DNA from: Peteryoungia ipomoeae
GTDB taxonomy: Bacteria; Pseudomonadota; Alphaproteobacteria; Rhizobiales; Rhizobiaceae
Length of the DNA: 64,000 nucleotides
Assembly (NCBI RefSeq): GCF_004912165.1
Contig: NZ_STGV01000001.1
Span: 372,001-436,000 of the forward strand
Direction of reading: 5' to 3'
Positions 26,116 through 36,370 of this stretch are shown piece by piece. Numbering within the stretch: position 1 is the stretch's first letter; each line of letters begins with the position of its first letter. The notes beneath the pieces are model-generated. The model searched no databases. It was not told the DNA's origin and saw only the letters and a list, made by a program, of their open reading frames with translations. Position numbers and translations under genes: made by a program.

Positions 26116-27060
26116 TCATGGCAGGAAACGGGCCTCCGGGACAAGGGTGATTTGCGCGGCAAGGCTTGATGCAGACAGGTTTTCATCCGTCGCGCGGTGG
26201 CAGGCAAGGGTGAGCGTTGCCGATGCAACGGCGCGACGCAGACGTTCAGTGAGCTCTATGCCGGAGAGCAGGCCATCGAGATAGCCCGCGGCAAAGGCAT
26301 CGCCGGCGCCCGTGACATCGGCAATGGTGGTCAGCGGCTTTGGCTCGATAACAGCGGTCTGATTTCCGGCAAAGGCGATGGCGGGCCCACCGCCGGAGGT
26401 GACGGTGCCGCCGCGCAAACCGCAGGCCTTCAGCAGGCGCGGCCACTCTTCCGGATGGCCCGCAGGCTCGCCGACGATGGCTTCCGCTTCCGCGGCGTTC
26501 ATGAACAGGTGGTCGAGCAGCGGAAGCGCGCCGCGCAGTTTCGTCACCTTGGCGGGCGAAATGGCGATGGCTGCAAGCGGTCGGCCGCGCGCGGCACATT
26601 CCTTTGCAAGAGCCGTCAGGGTTTCTGCAGGAAGATTGGCATCGCAAAGGACATAGCCTGCCGCGTCAAGACTGTCGCGCAGGCTGCGCGCGCGCAGACG
26701 CCGGGCGCTGAAGGCATCGTAGAGCGCCATATCGGCCAGTGCGATCACGAGATTGCCGTCCCGCTCCAGGATCGCCGTATAGCTCGGCGTGGCCCGGTCG
26801 AGAAACATGACCGGCTGGTCATCAAGGCCCGCGCGCTCCGCAGCATCAGCGACCTGCGCGCCCGCCGCATCTCCGCCCCGTGGCGCAATCAGCCGGATGG
26901 AACGACCCAGACGTGACAGATTGCAGGCCGCGTTGAAGACACCGCCGCCAACCTCCTCGAACCATTTGCCGGGATTGCTCGCCCCGGGTTTTGTCGGTCC
27001 AAAAAGTGAACCGCGGCGATCGATATGGGCACCGCCGATGGCAAGCAGATCGGTGTTCAC
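26116..27060 (-). CDS. psuK: PfkB-family carbohydrate kinase, likely pseudouridine kinase
   Basis: A 314-residue ribokinase-family kinase. The N-terminal glycine pair sits in [18 protein letters not shown] (PfkB signature 1) and the C-terminal signature reads [17 protein letters not shown], with the catalytic aspartate in GAGD. Pairing with psuG, 27 bp downstream, points to pseudouridine as substrate, producing the 5'-phosphate that PsuG cleaves. Starts at GTG 27060. It is divergent from recA with about 240 bp between them. Confidence 0.88.
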   Translation of the reverse strand: MNTDLLAIGGAHIDRRGSLFGPTKPGASNPGKWFEEVGGGVFNAACNLSRLGRSIRLIAPRGGDAAGAQVADAAERAGLDDQPVMFLDRATPSYTAILERDGNLVIALADMALYDAFSARRLRARSLRDSLDAAGYVLCDANLPAETLTALAKECAARGRPLAAIAISPAKVTKLRGALPLLDHLFMNAAEAEAIVGEPAGHPEEWPRLLKACGLRGGTVTSGGGPAIAFAGNQTAVIEPKPLTTIADVTGAGDAFAAGYLDGLLSGIELTERLRRAVASATLTLACHRATDENLSASSLAAQITLVPEARFLP

Positions 27061-27160
27061 GGATAAAATTCCTTTGTCTCAACTGTTGCGAATCGCCCGC
27101 CCGCCTTTTCATCCGGGACCGTCTCGCCAGGCGACGCGCCGACAATGCCAGCCAGTGTTG

Positions 27161-27175
27161 GAACATAATTCGAAC
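27161..27175. promoter_or_regulatory. LexA box of recA
   Basis: GAAC-ATAATTC-GAAC, a perfect match to the alphaproteobacterial LexA box GAAC-N7-GAAC, 128 bp ahead of the recA ATG. It supports SOS control of recA, and it could also affect the divergent psuK. Confidence 0.9.
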
Positions 27176-27228
27176 ACGCGTCAAAATACCATTTGAAATC
27201 ATGGCCTTGATGTGGGCTTGCAAAACGA

Positions 27229-27243
27229 GAACAAAAGGCGTAC
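27229..27243. promoter_or_regulatory. Possible second, imperfect LexA box
   Basis: GAAC-AAAAGGC-GTAC, one base off the LexA consensus, 60 bp before the recA start. It may be a weak second site or chance. Confidence 0.4.
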
Positions 27244-27302
27244 ATACTGTCCATCGGCGGCTTCATTGCCTATGCGGCTTCAATAACCTAAAGGTGGATC
27301 GA

Positions 27303-28391
27303 ATGGCACAGAATTCTTTGCGGCTGGTAGAGGACAAATCGGTGGATAAAAGCAAGGCATTGGAAGCGGCGCTCTCGCAGATCGAGCGCTCGTTCGGCAA
27401 GGGCTCGATCATGAAGCTCGGCGCCAACGAGAGTGCGGTCGAGGTGGAGACGGTTTCGACCGGTTCGCTCAGCCTCGATATCGCGCTTGGCATTGGCGGC
27501 TTGCCGAAGGGGCGTATCATTGAAATTTACGGGCCTGAAAGCTCGGGTAAGACGACGCTGGCGCTTCAGACAATTGCGGAAGCTCAGAAAAAGGGTGGCA
27601 TCTGCGCCTTCGTCGATGCGGAACATGCGCTCGATCCGGTCTATGCCCGAAAGCTTGGTGTCGACCTGCAGAACCTTTTGATTTCGCAGCCCGATACCGG
27701 TGAGCAGGCGCTTGAAATTACAGATACGCTGGTGCGTTCCGGTGCTGTCGACGTCCTGGTCGTCGACTCGGTGGCAGCGCTCACGCCGCGTGCGGAAATC
27801 GAAGGTGAAATGGGCGACAGTCTGCCGGGTCTGCAGGCGCGTCTGATGAGCCAGGCATTGCGCAAGCTGACGGCTTCGATCTCGAAGTCGAAGACCATGG
27901 TTATCTTCATCAACCAGATCCGTATGAAGATCGGCGTCATGTTCGGTTCGCCGGAAACGACGACGGGTGGTAATGCGCTGAAATTCTATGCCTCTGTGCG
28001 TCTCGACATCCGCCGCATCGGTTCGGTCAAGGATCGCGAAGAGGTGGTCGGCAACCAGACCCGCGTCAAGGTCGTGAAGAACAAGATGGCGCCTCCCTTC
28101 AAGCAGGTTGAGTTCGACATCATGTATGGCGAAGGCGTATCGAAGACCGGTGAGCTGGTCGACCTTGGCGTCAAGGCCGGCATCGTCGAAAAATCCGGCG
28201 CCTGGTTCTCCTACAATAGTCAGCGTCTGGGGCAGGGGCGTGAGAACGCCAAGAACTTCCTGCGCGACAACCCGGCGCTGGGCCAGGAGATCGAAATGGC
28301 CTTGCGCCAGAATGCCGGTCTGATTGCGGAAAAATTCCTGCAGAATGGTGGCCCGGATGCCAATGATGGCGACGGCGCCGAGGATGCGTGA
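27303..28391 (+). CDS. recA: Recombinase RecA
   Basis: A 362-residue RecA, which drives homologous recombination and LexA self-cleavage in the SOS response. The Walker A motif GPESSGKT is at residues 77-84, Walker B-like LVVDSVAAL follows, and the DNA-binding loops appear as [25 protein letters not shown] and [24 protein letters not shown] 27303 (protein begins [11 protein letters not shown]) follows AAAGGTGG. The C-terminal tail is acidic, as usual. It has its own terminator and is followed by alaS. Confidence 0.98.
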   Translation: MAQNSLRLVEDKSVDKSKALEAALSQIERSFGKGSIMKLGANESAVEVETVSTGSLSLDIALGIGGLPKGRIIEIYGPESSGKTTLALQTIAEAQKKGGICAFVDAEHALDPVYARKLGVDLQNLLISQPDTGEQALEITDTLVRSGAVDVLVVDSVAALTPRAEIEGEMGDSLPGLQARLMSQALRKLTASISKSKTMVIFINQIRMKIGVMFGSPETTTGGNALKFYASVRLDIRRIGSVKDREEVVGNQTRVKVVKNKMAPPFKQVEFDIMYGEGVSKTGELVDLGVKAGIVEKSGAWFSYNSQRLGQGRENAKNFLRDNPALGQEIEMALRQNAGLIAEKFLQNGGPDANDGDGAEDA

Positions 28392-28420
28392 GATCCTCTG
28401 ATCTCGACTGGAAAGTGAAG

Positions 28421-28454
28421 CCGGCCGCGTTTCGATGGAGACGCGGCCGGTTTT
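28421..28454 (+). terminator. recA terminator
   Basis: CCGGCCGCGT (28421-28430) pairs perfectly with ACGCGGCCGG (28441-28450), loop of ten, followed by TTTT. 29 bp after the recA stop. Confidence 0.85.
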
Positions 28455-28547
28455 CCATTGCGCGGCTGGACAGCGCTTCTGACGGGCGATAAAAGCCATT
28501 GATTTTGGAAAAAGTGGCCGAAATTCGGCGTGAATGAAGGGCGTGAC

Positions 28548-31202
28548 ATGAGCGGTGTAAACGACATTCGGTCGACTTTCCTCGACTACTTCAAGACGAA
28601 CGGTCATGAGGTCGTTTCCTCAAGCCCGCTTGTGCCGCGTAACGACCCGACGCTGATGTTCACCAATGCCGGCATGGTGCAGTTCAAGAACGTGTTCACG
28701 GGGCTTGAACATCGTCCCTACTCGACGGCCGCGACAGCGCAGAAATGCGTCCGCGCCGGCGGCAAGCATAACGATCTGGACAATGTCGGTTATACGGCGC
28801 GTCACCACACCTTCTTCGAAATGCTCGGGAATTTCTCCTTTGGCGACTATTTCAAGGAGCGGGCGATCGAGCTTGCCTGGAACCTGATCACCAAGGAATT
28901 CGGTATCGACCGGAACCGGTTGCTGGTTACCGTCTATCACACGGACGACGAGGCGCATGGCCTGTGGAAGAAGATCGCCGGGCTGTCTGATGACCGGATC
29001 ATCCGCATCGGGACCAGCGACAATTTCTGGGCCATGGGCGATACCGGTCCCTGCGGTCCCTGTTCGGAAATTTTCTATGATCACGGCGATCACATCTGGG
29101 GAGGCCCTCCGGGCTCGCCGGAAGAGGATGGTGACCGCTTCATCGAGATCTGGAATCTCGTCTTCATGCAATACGAGCAAATCACCAAGGAAGAGCGGGT
29201 GGATCTGCCGCGTCCGTCGATCGATACGGGCATGGGCCTGGAGCGCGTCGCCGCTCTTTTGCAGGGCAAGCACGACAACTATGACATCGACCTGTTCAGG
29301 GCGCTGATCGAGGCTTCGGTCGAAATGACGGGCGTCAAGGCTGAGGGCGAGAGACGCGCAAGCCATCGTGTCATTGCAGACCATCTGCGGTCGTCGGCAT
29401 TCCTGATCGCTGACGGTGTCTTGCCGTCGAATGAGGGTCGCGGTTACGTCCTGCGCCGCATTATGCGCCGCGCCATGCGGCACGCGCAACTGCTCGGCGC
29501 CAAGGATCCGATCATCTACAAGCTGCTGCCGGTTCTGGTGCAGCAGATGGGCCGCGCTTATCCCGAGCTGGTTCGCGCCGAAGCGTTGATTTCCGAAACG
29601 CTGAAGCTTGAGGAAACCCGCTTCCGCAAGACGCTCGAGCGCGGTCTGACGCTCTTGTCGGATGCGACCTCGACCTTGGGTAAGGGCGATAGCCTCGACG
29701 GCGAAACAGCCTTCAAACTTTATGACACCTATGGTTTTCCGCTGGATCTTACGCAAGATGCGCTGCGCAGCCGCGAAATTGGCGTGGATCTCACGGGCTT
29801 CAACGATGCGATGCAGCGTCAGAAGGCAGAGGCACGCGCCAGCTGGGCCGGCTCGGGTGACAAGGCGCAGGAAACGGTCTGGTTTGAGCTCAAGGAAAAA
29901 TTCGGCGCCACCGAGTTCCTTGGCTATACCTCAGAAACTGCGGAAGGCCAGATTCTGGCCCTGGTGCAGGACGGCAAGCTTGTTGAGCGGGCCGATGCCG
30001 GTGCCGAAGTTCAGGTCGTCGTGAACCAGACGCCCTTTTATGGCGAGTCGGGCGGTCAGATGGGCGATGCCGGCGTCATCGTCGGCGAAGGCTTCTCGCT
30101 TGCCGTCAGCGATACCCAGAAGAAGGGCGAAGGCGTCTTCGTGCATGTGGCAACTGTGGCGAACGGTGTGGCCACCGCCGGTGTGGCGGTGACACTGACC
30201 GTTGATCACGCCCGTCGCTCGCGCCTGCGCTCCAACCACTCGGCAACCCATCTTCTGCATGAGGCGCTTCGCGAAGTGCTCGGTACGCATGTGGCCCAGA
30301 AGGGCTCGCTGGTCGCTCCGGAGCGTCTGCGCTTCGACATCTCGCACCCAAAGCCGATCTCTGCCGAGGAGTTGAAGATCGTTGAAGAGATGGCGAACGA
30401 AATCATCATCCAGAACGCGCAGGTCACCACGCGCCTCATGGCTGTGGATGATGCCATTGCCGAAGGCGCAATGGCGCTGTTCGGCGAGAAATACGGTGAT
30501 GAGGTCCGTGTCGTCTCGATGGGAACCGCTGTGCGCGGCGAGAAAAAGGGCAAGAGCTACTCAACCGAACTCTGCGGCGGCACGCATGTATCGGCGACTG
30601 GTGACATCGGCCTGGTCCGTCTCGTGGGCGAAAGTGCGGTGGGCGCCGGGGTGCGCCGTATCGAAGCCCTGACCGGCGAGGCCGCTCGCAACTATCTGGC
30701 GGAGCAGGATGAACGCGTCAAGGCGCTCGCCTCGGCCCTGAAGGTTCAGCCGACGGACGTCGTGGCCCGCGTCGAGGCGCTCGTCGATGAGCGCCGCAAG
30801 CTCGAAAAGGAACTTGCCGACGCCAAGCGCAAGCTGGCCATGGGCGGTGGTGCGGCACAGGCAGATCAGCCGCGCGTCATCAATGGCGTCAACTTCATCG
30901 GTCGCAACCTGGCGGGCGTCGAGGCAAAGGATTTGAAGAGCCTGGCCGACGAGGCGAAAGCCGGAATCGAGAGCGCTGTCGTGGTGCTGATTGCTGCGGG
31001 TGACGATGGCAAGGCAAGCGCTGTTGTCTCGGTGACGCCGGATTTGACGGCGCGCTTCAGCGCGGTGGATCTCGTGCGGATCGCCTCCGGCGCGCTCGGC
31101 GGCAAGGGCGGTGGTGGCCGGCCCGATATGGCGCAGGCCGGTGGTCCTGACGGGGACAAGGCCGACGAAGCGATCGAGGCGGTGGCTGCGGCTCTTGCCT
31201 GA
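28548..31202 (+). CDS. alaS: Alanyl-tRNA synthetase
   Basis: An 884-residue class II synthetase. The catalytic domain has motif 1-like [36 protein letters not shown], motif 2 around [18 protein letters not shown], and motif 3 in [12 protein letters not shown]. The editing domain shows the zinc ligands HSATH ([13 protein letters not shown]) and CGGTH. The C-terminal oligomerisation domain has a coiled coil ([18 protein letters not shown]) and a Gly-rich [16 protein letters not shown] segment. ATG 28548, with GAAGGG upstream, is preferred to GTG 28530. Confidence 0.98.
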   Translation: MSGVNDIRSTFLDYFKTNGHEVVSSSPLVPRNDPTLMFTNAGMVQFKNVFTGLEHRPYSTAATAQKCVRAGGKHNDLDNVGYTARHHTFFEMLGNFSFGDYFKERAIELAWNLITKEFGIDRNRLLVTVYHTDDEAHGLWKKIAGLSDDRIIRIGTSDNFWAMGDTGPCGPCSEIFYDHGDHIWGGPPGSPEEDGDRFIEIWNLVFMQYEQITKEERVDLPRPSIDTGMGLERVAALLQGKHDNYDIDLFRALIEASVEMTGVKAEGERRASHRVIADHLRSSAFLIADGVLPSNEGRGYVLRRIMRRAMRHAQLLGAKDPIIYKLLPVLVQQMGRAYPELVRAEALISETLKLEETRFRKTLERGLTLLSDATSTLGKGDSLDGETAFKLYDTYGFPLDLTQDALRSREIGVDLTGFNDAMQRQKAEARASWAGSGDKAQETVWFELKEKFGATEFLGYTSETAEGQILALVQDGKLVERADAGAEVQVVVNQTPFYGESGGQMGDAGVIVGEGFSLAVSDTQKKGEGVFVHVATVANGVATAGVAVTLTVDHARRSRLRSNHSATHLLHEALREVLGTHVAQKGSLVAPERLRFDISHPKPISAEELKIVEEMANEIIIQNAQVTTRLMAVDDAIAEGAMALFGEKYGDEVRVVSMGTAVRGEKKGKSYSTELCGGTHVSATGDIGLVRLVGESAVGAGVRRIEALTGEAARNYLAEQDERVKALASALKVQPTDVVARVEALVDERRKLEKELADAKRKLAMGGGAAQADQPRVINGVNFIGRNLAGVEAKDLKSLADEAKAGIESAVVVLIAAGDDGKASAVVSVTPDLTARFSAVDLVRIASGALGGKGGGGRPDMAQAGGPDGDKADEAIEAVAAALA

Positions 31203-31229
31203 TAGGCTTCGTCCGTTTACTCGCTCAGC

Positions 31230-31258
31230 AAAGGCCGGTCCTCAGGATCGGCCTTTTC
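31230..31258 (+). terminator. Terminator after alaS
   Basis: AAAGGCCG (31230-31237) pairs with CGGCCTTT (31249-31256), followed by TTCG on the plus strand. It stands between alaS and the convergent SulP gene. Confidence 0.8.
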
Positions 31259-31285
31259 GTTTGGCCTGCGCTGCTCGTCGAGCAC

Positions 31286-32983
31286 TCATGCGGCTTTGCG
31301 CCGGGTCGCAATGGTCCGCATTGCCGATTGCATGTCCGGTTCAAACCGCGCGGTTGCGTCGCTGATTTCATGATGCAGCAGCATGGCGTGAAGATCCGGG
31401 CGGCTGGAGACAATATAGACCCGCGTGCCATGCCGTGCCGCGCTGCGGACAACGCCGGCCAGCGCGTTGATGCCTGAGGCATCGATGAAAACAATGCCAG
31501 AGCAATCCAGGACCAGGTTGCGATGCTGGTCCCCGATCCGGTCGAGGACTGCAGTCGCTGTCGCCACCGCGCCAAAGAAGAAGGCGCCATCAAGCCGGTA
31601 GACAATGGTCTCGGCGTCGCTGCCATCCACTGGACGCTCTGTCTCGCGTGAGGCTACCTGCAAACGGCTCGCCATCTGGTGGATGAATTGCACAGAGGCG
31701 AGCGCAAAGCCGACCAGAATGCCTTCGGTGAGGTCACGGAAGACCACAAGCAGGAAGGTCACAGCGAGGATCACCGTTTCAGCCCGCGATGTGCGGATCA
31801 GAGCGGCGATCGCCGGCCGCTCGATCATGTTCCAGGAGACGACGGCCAGAACACCTGCCAAGGCCGCAAGGGGAATATAGGAGGCAAGCGGGGCGGCAAT
31901 CAGCATGAAAGCGAGCAGGAAGACGGCGTGCAACATGCCGGAAACTGGACTCGTTGCGCCGGCGCGCACATTGGTGGCGGTTCTGGCAATCGTGCCCGTT
32001 ACACAGATGCCGCCGAACAGGGCAGAGGCGATGTTGGCCACGCCTTGCGCCACCAATTCCGTATTGGAGCGATGCCGGCGGCCCGTCATTCCGTCAGCGA
32101 CGACGGCAGAAAGAAGCGATTCGATGGCCCCGAGCAGCGCAAAGGCAATCGCGTCAGGCAGGACGGCAATCGCAAGCTGCAGCGACAGATCGGGAAGGGT
32201 CGGTACAGGGAGGCTGGAGGGGATGCCGCCGAATTTTGTGCCGATGGTCGGAACAGGCAGTTCGAGAAGAGCGGCGGCAAGCGATGCCGAAATGACCGCG
32301 ATCAGCAAGCCCGGCCAATGGGGTCGATAATGGCGAATGGCCAAAATAGTGAGGATGGTGAGGCTCGCAATTCCGGCGGCGGCTGGCGAGATCGTGGTGA
32401 GCGAATTTGCCAGTGCGGGAAGTTTTTCCAGAAGCGGACCGGGTTCCGGCCCGGTGAGCTGAAGCCCCAGCAATTCGCTGATCTGGCTTGAAAAGATGAT
32501 CACGGCTATACCCGCCGTGAAGCCGACGGTGACGGGATAGGGGATGAACTTAATATAGTCCCCTAGTCGAAAGAAGCCGGCCAACGCCAAAAGAACACCT
32601 GACATCGCCGTCGCCAGCAGCAGGCCGTCGATGCCGTGGCGCGAGACAGTGGCCGCAACCAAGACGATGAAGGCACCGGCCGGGCCTCCGATCTGGTGCC
32701 GGCTGCCGCCGAGCAACGAGACAAAGAAACCGCCGATGATGGCAGTGTAAAGGCCCCTGTCTGGTGTCACGCCCGAGGCGATTGCAATCGCCATGGAGAG
32801 TGGCAGAGCAACGATGGCGACGGTCAAGCCCGCCAGGGCATCAGCTTGCAAGCGCGAGACGCTGTAGCCCTCGCGATAAACGCTCACGGATTTCGGTAGC
32901 AGGGCTTCGCGCATGTCTCGACGGATTGTCTCTTGGATGGGCCGCTCGGGCAGGTAGATCATTCCATACAAAACTGAGTCCAT
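31286..32983 (-). CDS. SulP-family anion permease with STAS domain
   Basis: A 565-residue transporter of the SLC26/SulP family. The membrane part has ten or more hydrophobic helices (e.g. LAGLTVAIVALPLSMAIAIASGVTPDRGLYTAIIGGFFVSLLGGS, the family signature with QIGGPAGAFIVLV). A C-terminal STAS domain follows (from about 450: YRLDGAFFFGAVATATAVLDRI and LVLDCSGIVFIDASGINAL). The substrate could be sulfate, bicarbonate or a carboxylate; sequence alone does not decide. The start is uncertain: ATG 32983 (MDSVLYGMIY) was taken, while ATG 32962 and 32914 are possible and the frame is open to 33229. Monocistronic. Confidence 0.88.
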   Translation of the reverse strand: MDSVLYGMIYLPERPIQETIRRDMREALLPKSVSVYREGYSVSRLQADALAGLTVAIVALPLSMAIAIASGVTPDRGLYTAIIGGFFVSLLGGSRHQIGGPAGAFIVLVAATVSRHGIDGLLLATAMSGVLLALAGFFRLGDYIKFIPYPVTVGFTAGIAVIIFSSQISELLGLQLTGPEPGPLLEKLPALANSLTTISPAAAGIASLTILTILAIRHYRPHWPGLLIAVISASLAAALLELPVPTIGTKFGGIPSSLPVPTLPDLSLQLAIAVLPDAIAFALLGAIESLLSAVVADGMTGRRHRSNTELVAQGVANIASALFGGICVTGTIARTATNVRAGATSPVSGMLHAVFLLAFMLIAAPLASYIPLAALAGVLAVVSWNMIERPAIAALIRTSRAETVILAVTFLLVVFRDLTEGILVGFALASVQFIHQMASRLQVASRETERPVDGSDAETIVYRLDGAFFFGAVATATAVLDRIGDQHRNLVLDCSGIVFIDASGINALAGVVRSAARHGTRVYIVSSRPDLHAMLLHHEISDATARFEPDMQSAMRTIATRRKAA

Positions 32984-33218
32984 CGCATTTGCAATGAGTT
33001 GGCCGGCAGCACGAGGCCCGCTTGCATTAGCTTTTGGTCGAGGGTGTTTGAGGGGATATCGTGATTTGCCGGCTCTTGGGCCTGATGGGCATGTCTGTTC
33101 GTCAAGCCTTACTCCCCGGCAAGCGCCCTTCGAAATCTCTGGAGAAGAGTGGCAGAGATCGACAGGAATGCGTCGGTTCATGCTAGAGCTAGACGTTTCC
33201 CTTGTTCGCGTGAAGACA

Positions 33219-33737
33219 ATGCAGAGCACCCAGCAGTTTCCGATTTTGATCGCCTATCCCCGCCGCGCCACGCATCTCTTGCTGATCGTGAGTGCCGCCA
33301 TCGGCCTGTCTGTCTCTGCAGGTGGTCTGCTCGGCCAAATCCTGAACGGCGCCTGGGCCTGCGTGTTCACCATGGCTTATTTGGTGATCTTTGCTCTCTG
33401 CTATGTCGTCATTCACCGCGGGCTGAAACAGCTCGCCGCATCCATGAAGCCGGTCGTCGAGCTGAACGATGAGGAGATCATTCATTTTCCGAGCGAGACC
33501 CGGATCGGCTGGGCTAATATCGTCGATCTGGCGCAGCGCCGCAGCAGGGGGGTATGGGTGATCTCGATCCGCCATTTGCGCGAAGAGCAGCCGGACGTAG
33601 TCGAGACTTTCGACCTGCCTTTGTCAGGCATGTCTGTATCCGGTCACCGATTGGGGCGCAGCATCCGCCAGCGTTTCGCCGCCTTCGACGGCGCGGATGA
33701 GGGGGGCTATGACGTAAAAACCCGGCCACTTTCGTGA
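33219..33737 (+). CDS. Small two-helix membrane protein of unknown function
   Basis: A 172-residue protein. Two transmembrane helices (about 18-40 and 46-67) near the N-terminus are followed by a soluble C-terminal domain with alternating strands (ELNDEEIIHFPSETRIGWANIVDLAQRRSRGVWVISIRH), which recalls a PH-like or STM3941-type fold. I do not recognise a named family. ATG 33219 was chosen; ATG 33180 would add 13 residues. It is divergent from the SulP gene and convergent with icd. Confidence 0.7.
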   Translation: MQSTQQFPILIAYPRRATHLLLIVSAAIGLSVSAGGLLGQILNGAWACVFTMAYLVIFALCYVVIHRGLKQLAASMKPVVELNDEEIIHFPSETRIGWANIVDLAQRRSRGVWVISIRHLREEQPDVVETFDLPLSGMSVSGHRLGRSIRQRFAAFDGADEGGYDVKTRPLS

Positions 33738-33744
33738 CCGGGTT
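33716..33744 (-). terminator. icd terminator
   Basis: AACCCGG (33719-33725) pairs with CCGGGTT (33738-33744) with inner CAC/GTG pairing. On the minus strand a run of five T follows (plus-strand A5 at 33716-33720). The stem overlaps the last codons of the plus-strand membrane-protein gene. Confidence 0.75.
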
Positions 33745-33770
33745 CCTGATGCTCAGATGTCTTGCGACGA

Positions 33771-34985
33771 TCAGGCCGCCATGGCCTTCTTGAGGTTTTC
33801 GTCGACCTTGTCGAGGAAGGCGGTGGTCGAGAGCCACGGCTGGTCCGGACCGATCAAGAGCGCCAGATCCTTGGTCATGAAGCCGGCTTCTACCGTGTCG
33901 ACGCAGACCTTCTCAAGCGTGGTCGCGAACTTCGCCAGCTCGGCATTGTCATCGAGCTTGGCGCGGTGCGCGAGGCCGCGGGTCCAGGCGAAGATCGAAG
34001 CGATCGAGTTGGTCGAGGTTTCCTGGCCCTTCTGGTGCTGGCGATAGTGACGCGTCACCGTGCCGTGAGCCGCTTCGGCTTCGACGGTCTTGCCATCGGG
34101 GGTCAAGAGAACCGAGGTCATCAGGCCGAGCGAGCCAAAGCCCTGAGCAACGGTGTCGGACTGGACGTCGCCGTCATAGTTCTTGCAGGCCCAGACATAG
34201 CCGCCGGACCACTTGAGCGCCGAGGCAACCATGTCGTCGATCAGGCGGTGTTCGTAGGTGATGCCGGCTTCGTCGAACTGGGCCTTGAATTCGGTCTGAT
34301 AGACTTCTTCAAAGATGTCCTTGAAGCGACCGTCATAGGCCTTGAGAATCGTGTTCTTGGTCGACAGGTAGACGGGCCACTTGCGCATCAGGCCATACAT
34401 CATCGAAGCGCGGGCGAATTCGCGGATCGAATCGTCGAGGTTGTACATGGCCATGGTGACGCCGGCGCCGGGAGCGTCGAAGACGTCCTTCTCGATCACG
34501 GTGCCGTCTTCGCCGACGAACTTGATCGTAAGCTTGCCCTTGCCCGGGAACTTGAAGTCGGTCGCGCGGTACTGGTCACCGAAGGCGTGACGGCCGACGA
34601 CGATCGGCTTTGTCCAGCCGGGAACGAGACGCGGCACGTTCTTGCAGATGATTGGCTCGCGGAAGATGACGCCGCCGAGGATGTTGCGGATCGTGCCGTT
34701 CGGGCTCTTCCACATCTGCTTCAGGCCAAACTCCTCGACGCGCTGCTCGTCGGGCGTGATGGTCGCGCACTTGATGCCGACGCCGTGCTTCTTGATGGCG
34801 TGCGCGGCGTCGATGGTGACCTGGTCATTGGTCGCATCGCGATTTTCTACCGAAAGGTCGTAATATTCAATGTCCAGATCGAGATAGGGCAGGATCAGCT
34901 TTTCCTTGATGAACTGCCAAATGATGCGGGTCATCTCGTCGCCGTCGAGATCGACGACCGGGTTGGCTACCTTGATCTTGCTCAT
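33771..34985 (-). CDS. icd: NADP-dependent isocitrate dehydrogenase
   Basis: A 404-residue enzyme of the eukaryote-like homodimeric IDH class (TCA cycle, NADPH supply). Signatures: [13 protein letters not shown] at the N-terminus, the substrate loop [13 protein letters not shown] with the regulatory-type serine, [26 protein letters not shown], the metal-site aspartates in [31 protein letters not shown], and the NADP segment [20 protein letters not shown] 34985 has GAGGATATTC upstream. Monocistronic, with its own terminator. Confidence 0.97.
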   Translation of the reverse strand: MSKIKVANPVVDLDGDEMTRIIWQFIKEKLILPYLDLDIEYYDLSVENRDATNDQVTIDAAHAIKKHGVGIKCATITPDEQRVEEFGLKQMWKSPNGTIRNILGGVIFREPIICKNVPRLVPGWTKPIVVGRHAFGDQYRATDFKFPGKGKLTIKFVGEDGTVIEKDVFDAPGAGVTMAMYNLDDSIREFARASMMYGLMRKWPVYLSTKNTILKAYDGRFKDIFEEVYQTEFKAQFDEAGITYEHRLIDDMVASALKWSGGYVWACKNYDGDVQSDTVAQGFGSLGLMTSVLLTPDGKTVEAEAAHGTVTRHYRQHQKGQETSTNSIASIFAWTRGLAHRAKLDDNAELAKFATTLEKVCVDTVEAGFMTKDLALLIGPDQPWLSTTAFLDKVDENLKKAMAA

Positions 34986-35202
34986 GAATATCCTCGCGGG
35001 GTTGGTGCCTGATGGACGAGCGCTTGCAGGCGCCGTGCCGATGGCCTGCCTATAACATTCTCTTCTGCCAAGGCAAACAGGGCAGGGCCTTTTCGGCCAA
35101 AAACTGAGTTCAGACTTTCGATATCTGCTTGCTCCCAATCTTGGCCCGGAGAACTGCCGCAGCATCGGCTAGAAGAAAGCCGATGAAACTTTGGAGATGC
35201 CG

Positions 35203-35724
35203 ATGCGAACCCTTACGATGTCACTGCTTTTGAGTATGCTGGCCAGCCAAGCCCCGGCGGCTTTCGATGTCACTGAACCTGTTCGCGATGTGGTGGAGGC
35301 GACAGCCCGAAATTGGGATGAAGGTACAACGGGGCAGGTAGAAGAGGTTTTCAGTCCCGAGCGCCTCCAGAACCGGTTCAGCAAGGATTTCGCGGAGGCC
35401 TTTACCGCGGCCTCGAAGAACCCGCCCCATGATCTTCCAGAGGGTGAAACGACCGGCTTTCCCTTCGACTACGATCCCATCGCACAGGGCCAGGATGGCT
35501 GCCCCTTCAAGAATATACGGATCGAAGACGATGGTGACGGGCAGGTGACCGCGCTGTTTGACAATCGCTCCTGCTTCGACGGGACTTCTGCCGCCGATAC
35601 CGTATTGATCTTCCACGTCGTGGAAGAGGCGGGCAGGGCTGTCATCGACGACATCTATCCCGTGGTTGAAGGTGAGAGTGGCGAGTCGATCAAGCAGGCG
35701 CTGAAACGACAGGGAGGCTTGTGA
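35203..35724 (+). CDS. Secreted protein, first of a tandem paralogous pair
   Basis: A 173-residue exported protein. The signal peptide (MRTLTMSLLLSMLASQAPAAF) is followed by a mature domain containing two cysteines in a GQDGCPFKNIRI ... NRSCFDG pattern. The segment YDPIAQGQDGCPFKNIRIEDD and the later VLIFHVVEEAGRAVIDDIYP match the next gene closely in layout (YDVVIGGQDSCELKDVRIET and VVFHVIEEDGRAVIDNFW), so the two arose by duplication. I do not recognise the family with certainty; a DUF3828-like fold is possible. ATG 35203 with TTGGAG seven bases upstream; ATG 35197 is possible. Confidence 0.8.
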   Translation: MRTLTMSLLLSMLASQAPAAFDVTEPVRDVVEATARNWDEGTTGQVEEVFSPERLQNRFSKDFAEAFTAASKNPPHDLPEGETTGFPFDYDPIAQGQDGCPFKNIRIEDDGDGQVTALFDNRSCFDGTSAADTVLIFHVVEEAGRAVIDDIYPVVEGESGESIKQALKRQGGL

Positions 35725-36305
35725 TGGTTGTCGCCCACGCGTCTGCCTTTTCGCTCGCATTGCTGTTTGCATGGCTTCCGACGCAGGCTCTGGCGTCAGA
35801 TGGTGCCTATCCAGTCAAGGTGCTGATGAGTGTTGCCGGCTGGAAGGGGGCTGATGCGCCGGATGTTCAGGCTTCCGGCTATTTCGACGATAGCCTGTTG
35901 TCGACGATCTACAGCCAGAGTTTTGTCGAAGTCTACAGGCTCGCACAGAAGACCGATGAACTTCAGGATGGTTCCGGCTACATGACCGGATATGACGTGG
36001 TCATCGGCGGTCAGGATTCCTGCGAACTGAAGGATGTTCGCATTGAAACGGGAGCCAGATCTGGCGGTGTGACGCCAGTCTCCGTCTATTTCGACGCCAT
36101 GTCCTGCTTCGGGCACGCGCCGGATCTGTCAAAGCCCCAGGTCGTCTTCCATGTCATCGAAGAGGACGGGAGAGCGGTGATCGACAATTTCTGGAACCGC
36201 GATAACAGGAGCGGCGATGTCCTGTCGTCGGTAAAGAATGAATATGCGGATTTCACGCGCGACTATCTGACCTTCCGGGTTACAGGCGCCTGGCCCAAGC
36301 AATGA
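35724..36305 (+). CDS. Secreted protein, second of a tandem paralogous pair
   Basis: A 193-residue exported protein with a signal peptide (SAFSLALLFAWLPTQALAS). The mature domain shares with its upstream neighbour the two-cysteine GGQDSC ... SCF core and the VVFHVIEEDGRAVIDNFWN segment, but is otherwise diverged (about 30 percent by eye). Starts at ATG 35724, which overlaps the upstream stop (GTGATG), behind a strong GGGAGG. The pair is probably one operon. Function unknown. Confidence 0.8.
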   Translation: MVVAHASAFSLALLFAWLPTQALASDGAYPVKVLMSVAGWKGADAPDVQASGYFDDSLLSTIYSQSFVEVYRLAQKTDELQDGSGYMTGYDVVIGGQDSCELKDVRIETGARSGGVTPVSVYFDAMSCFGHAPDLSKPQVVFHVIEEDGRAVIDNFWNRDNRSGDVLSSVKNEYADFTRDYLTFRVTGAWPKQ

Positions 36306-36370
36306 GCGAAGGTCTTTAAGGCGGGGCATTTTTATGCCAAGGGGTGCCCGACACTTTCAAAGGGCAGATC

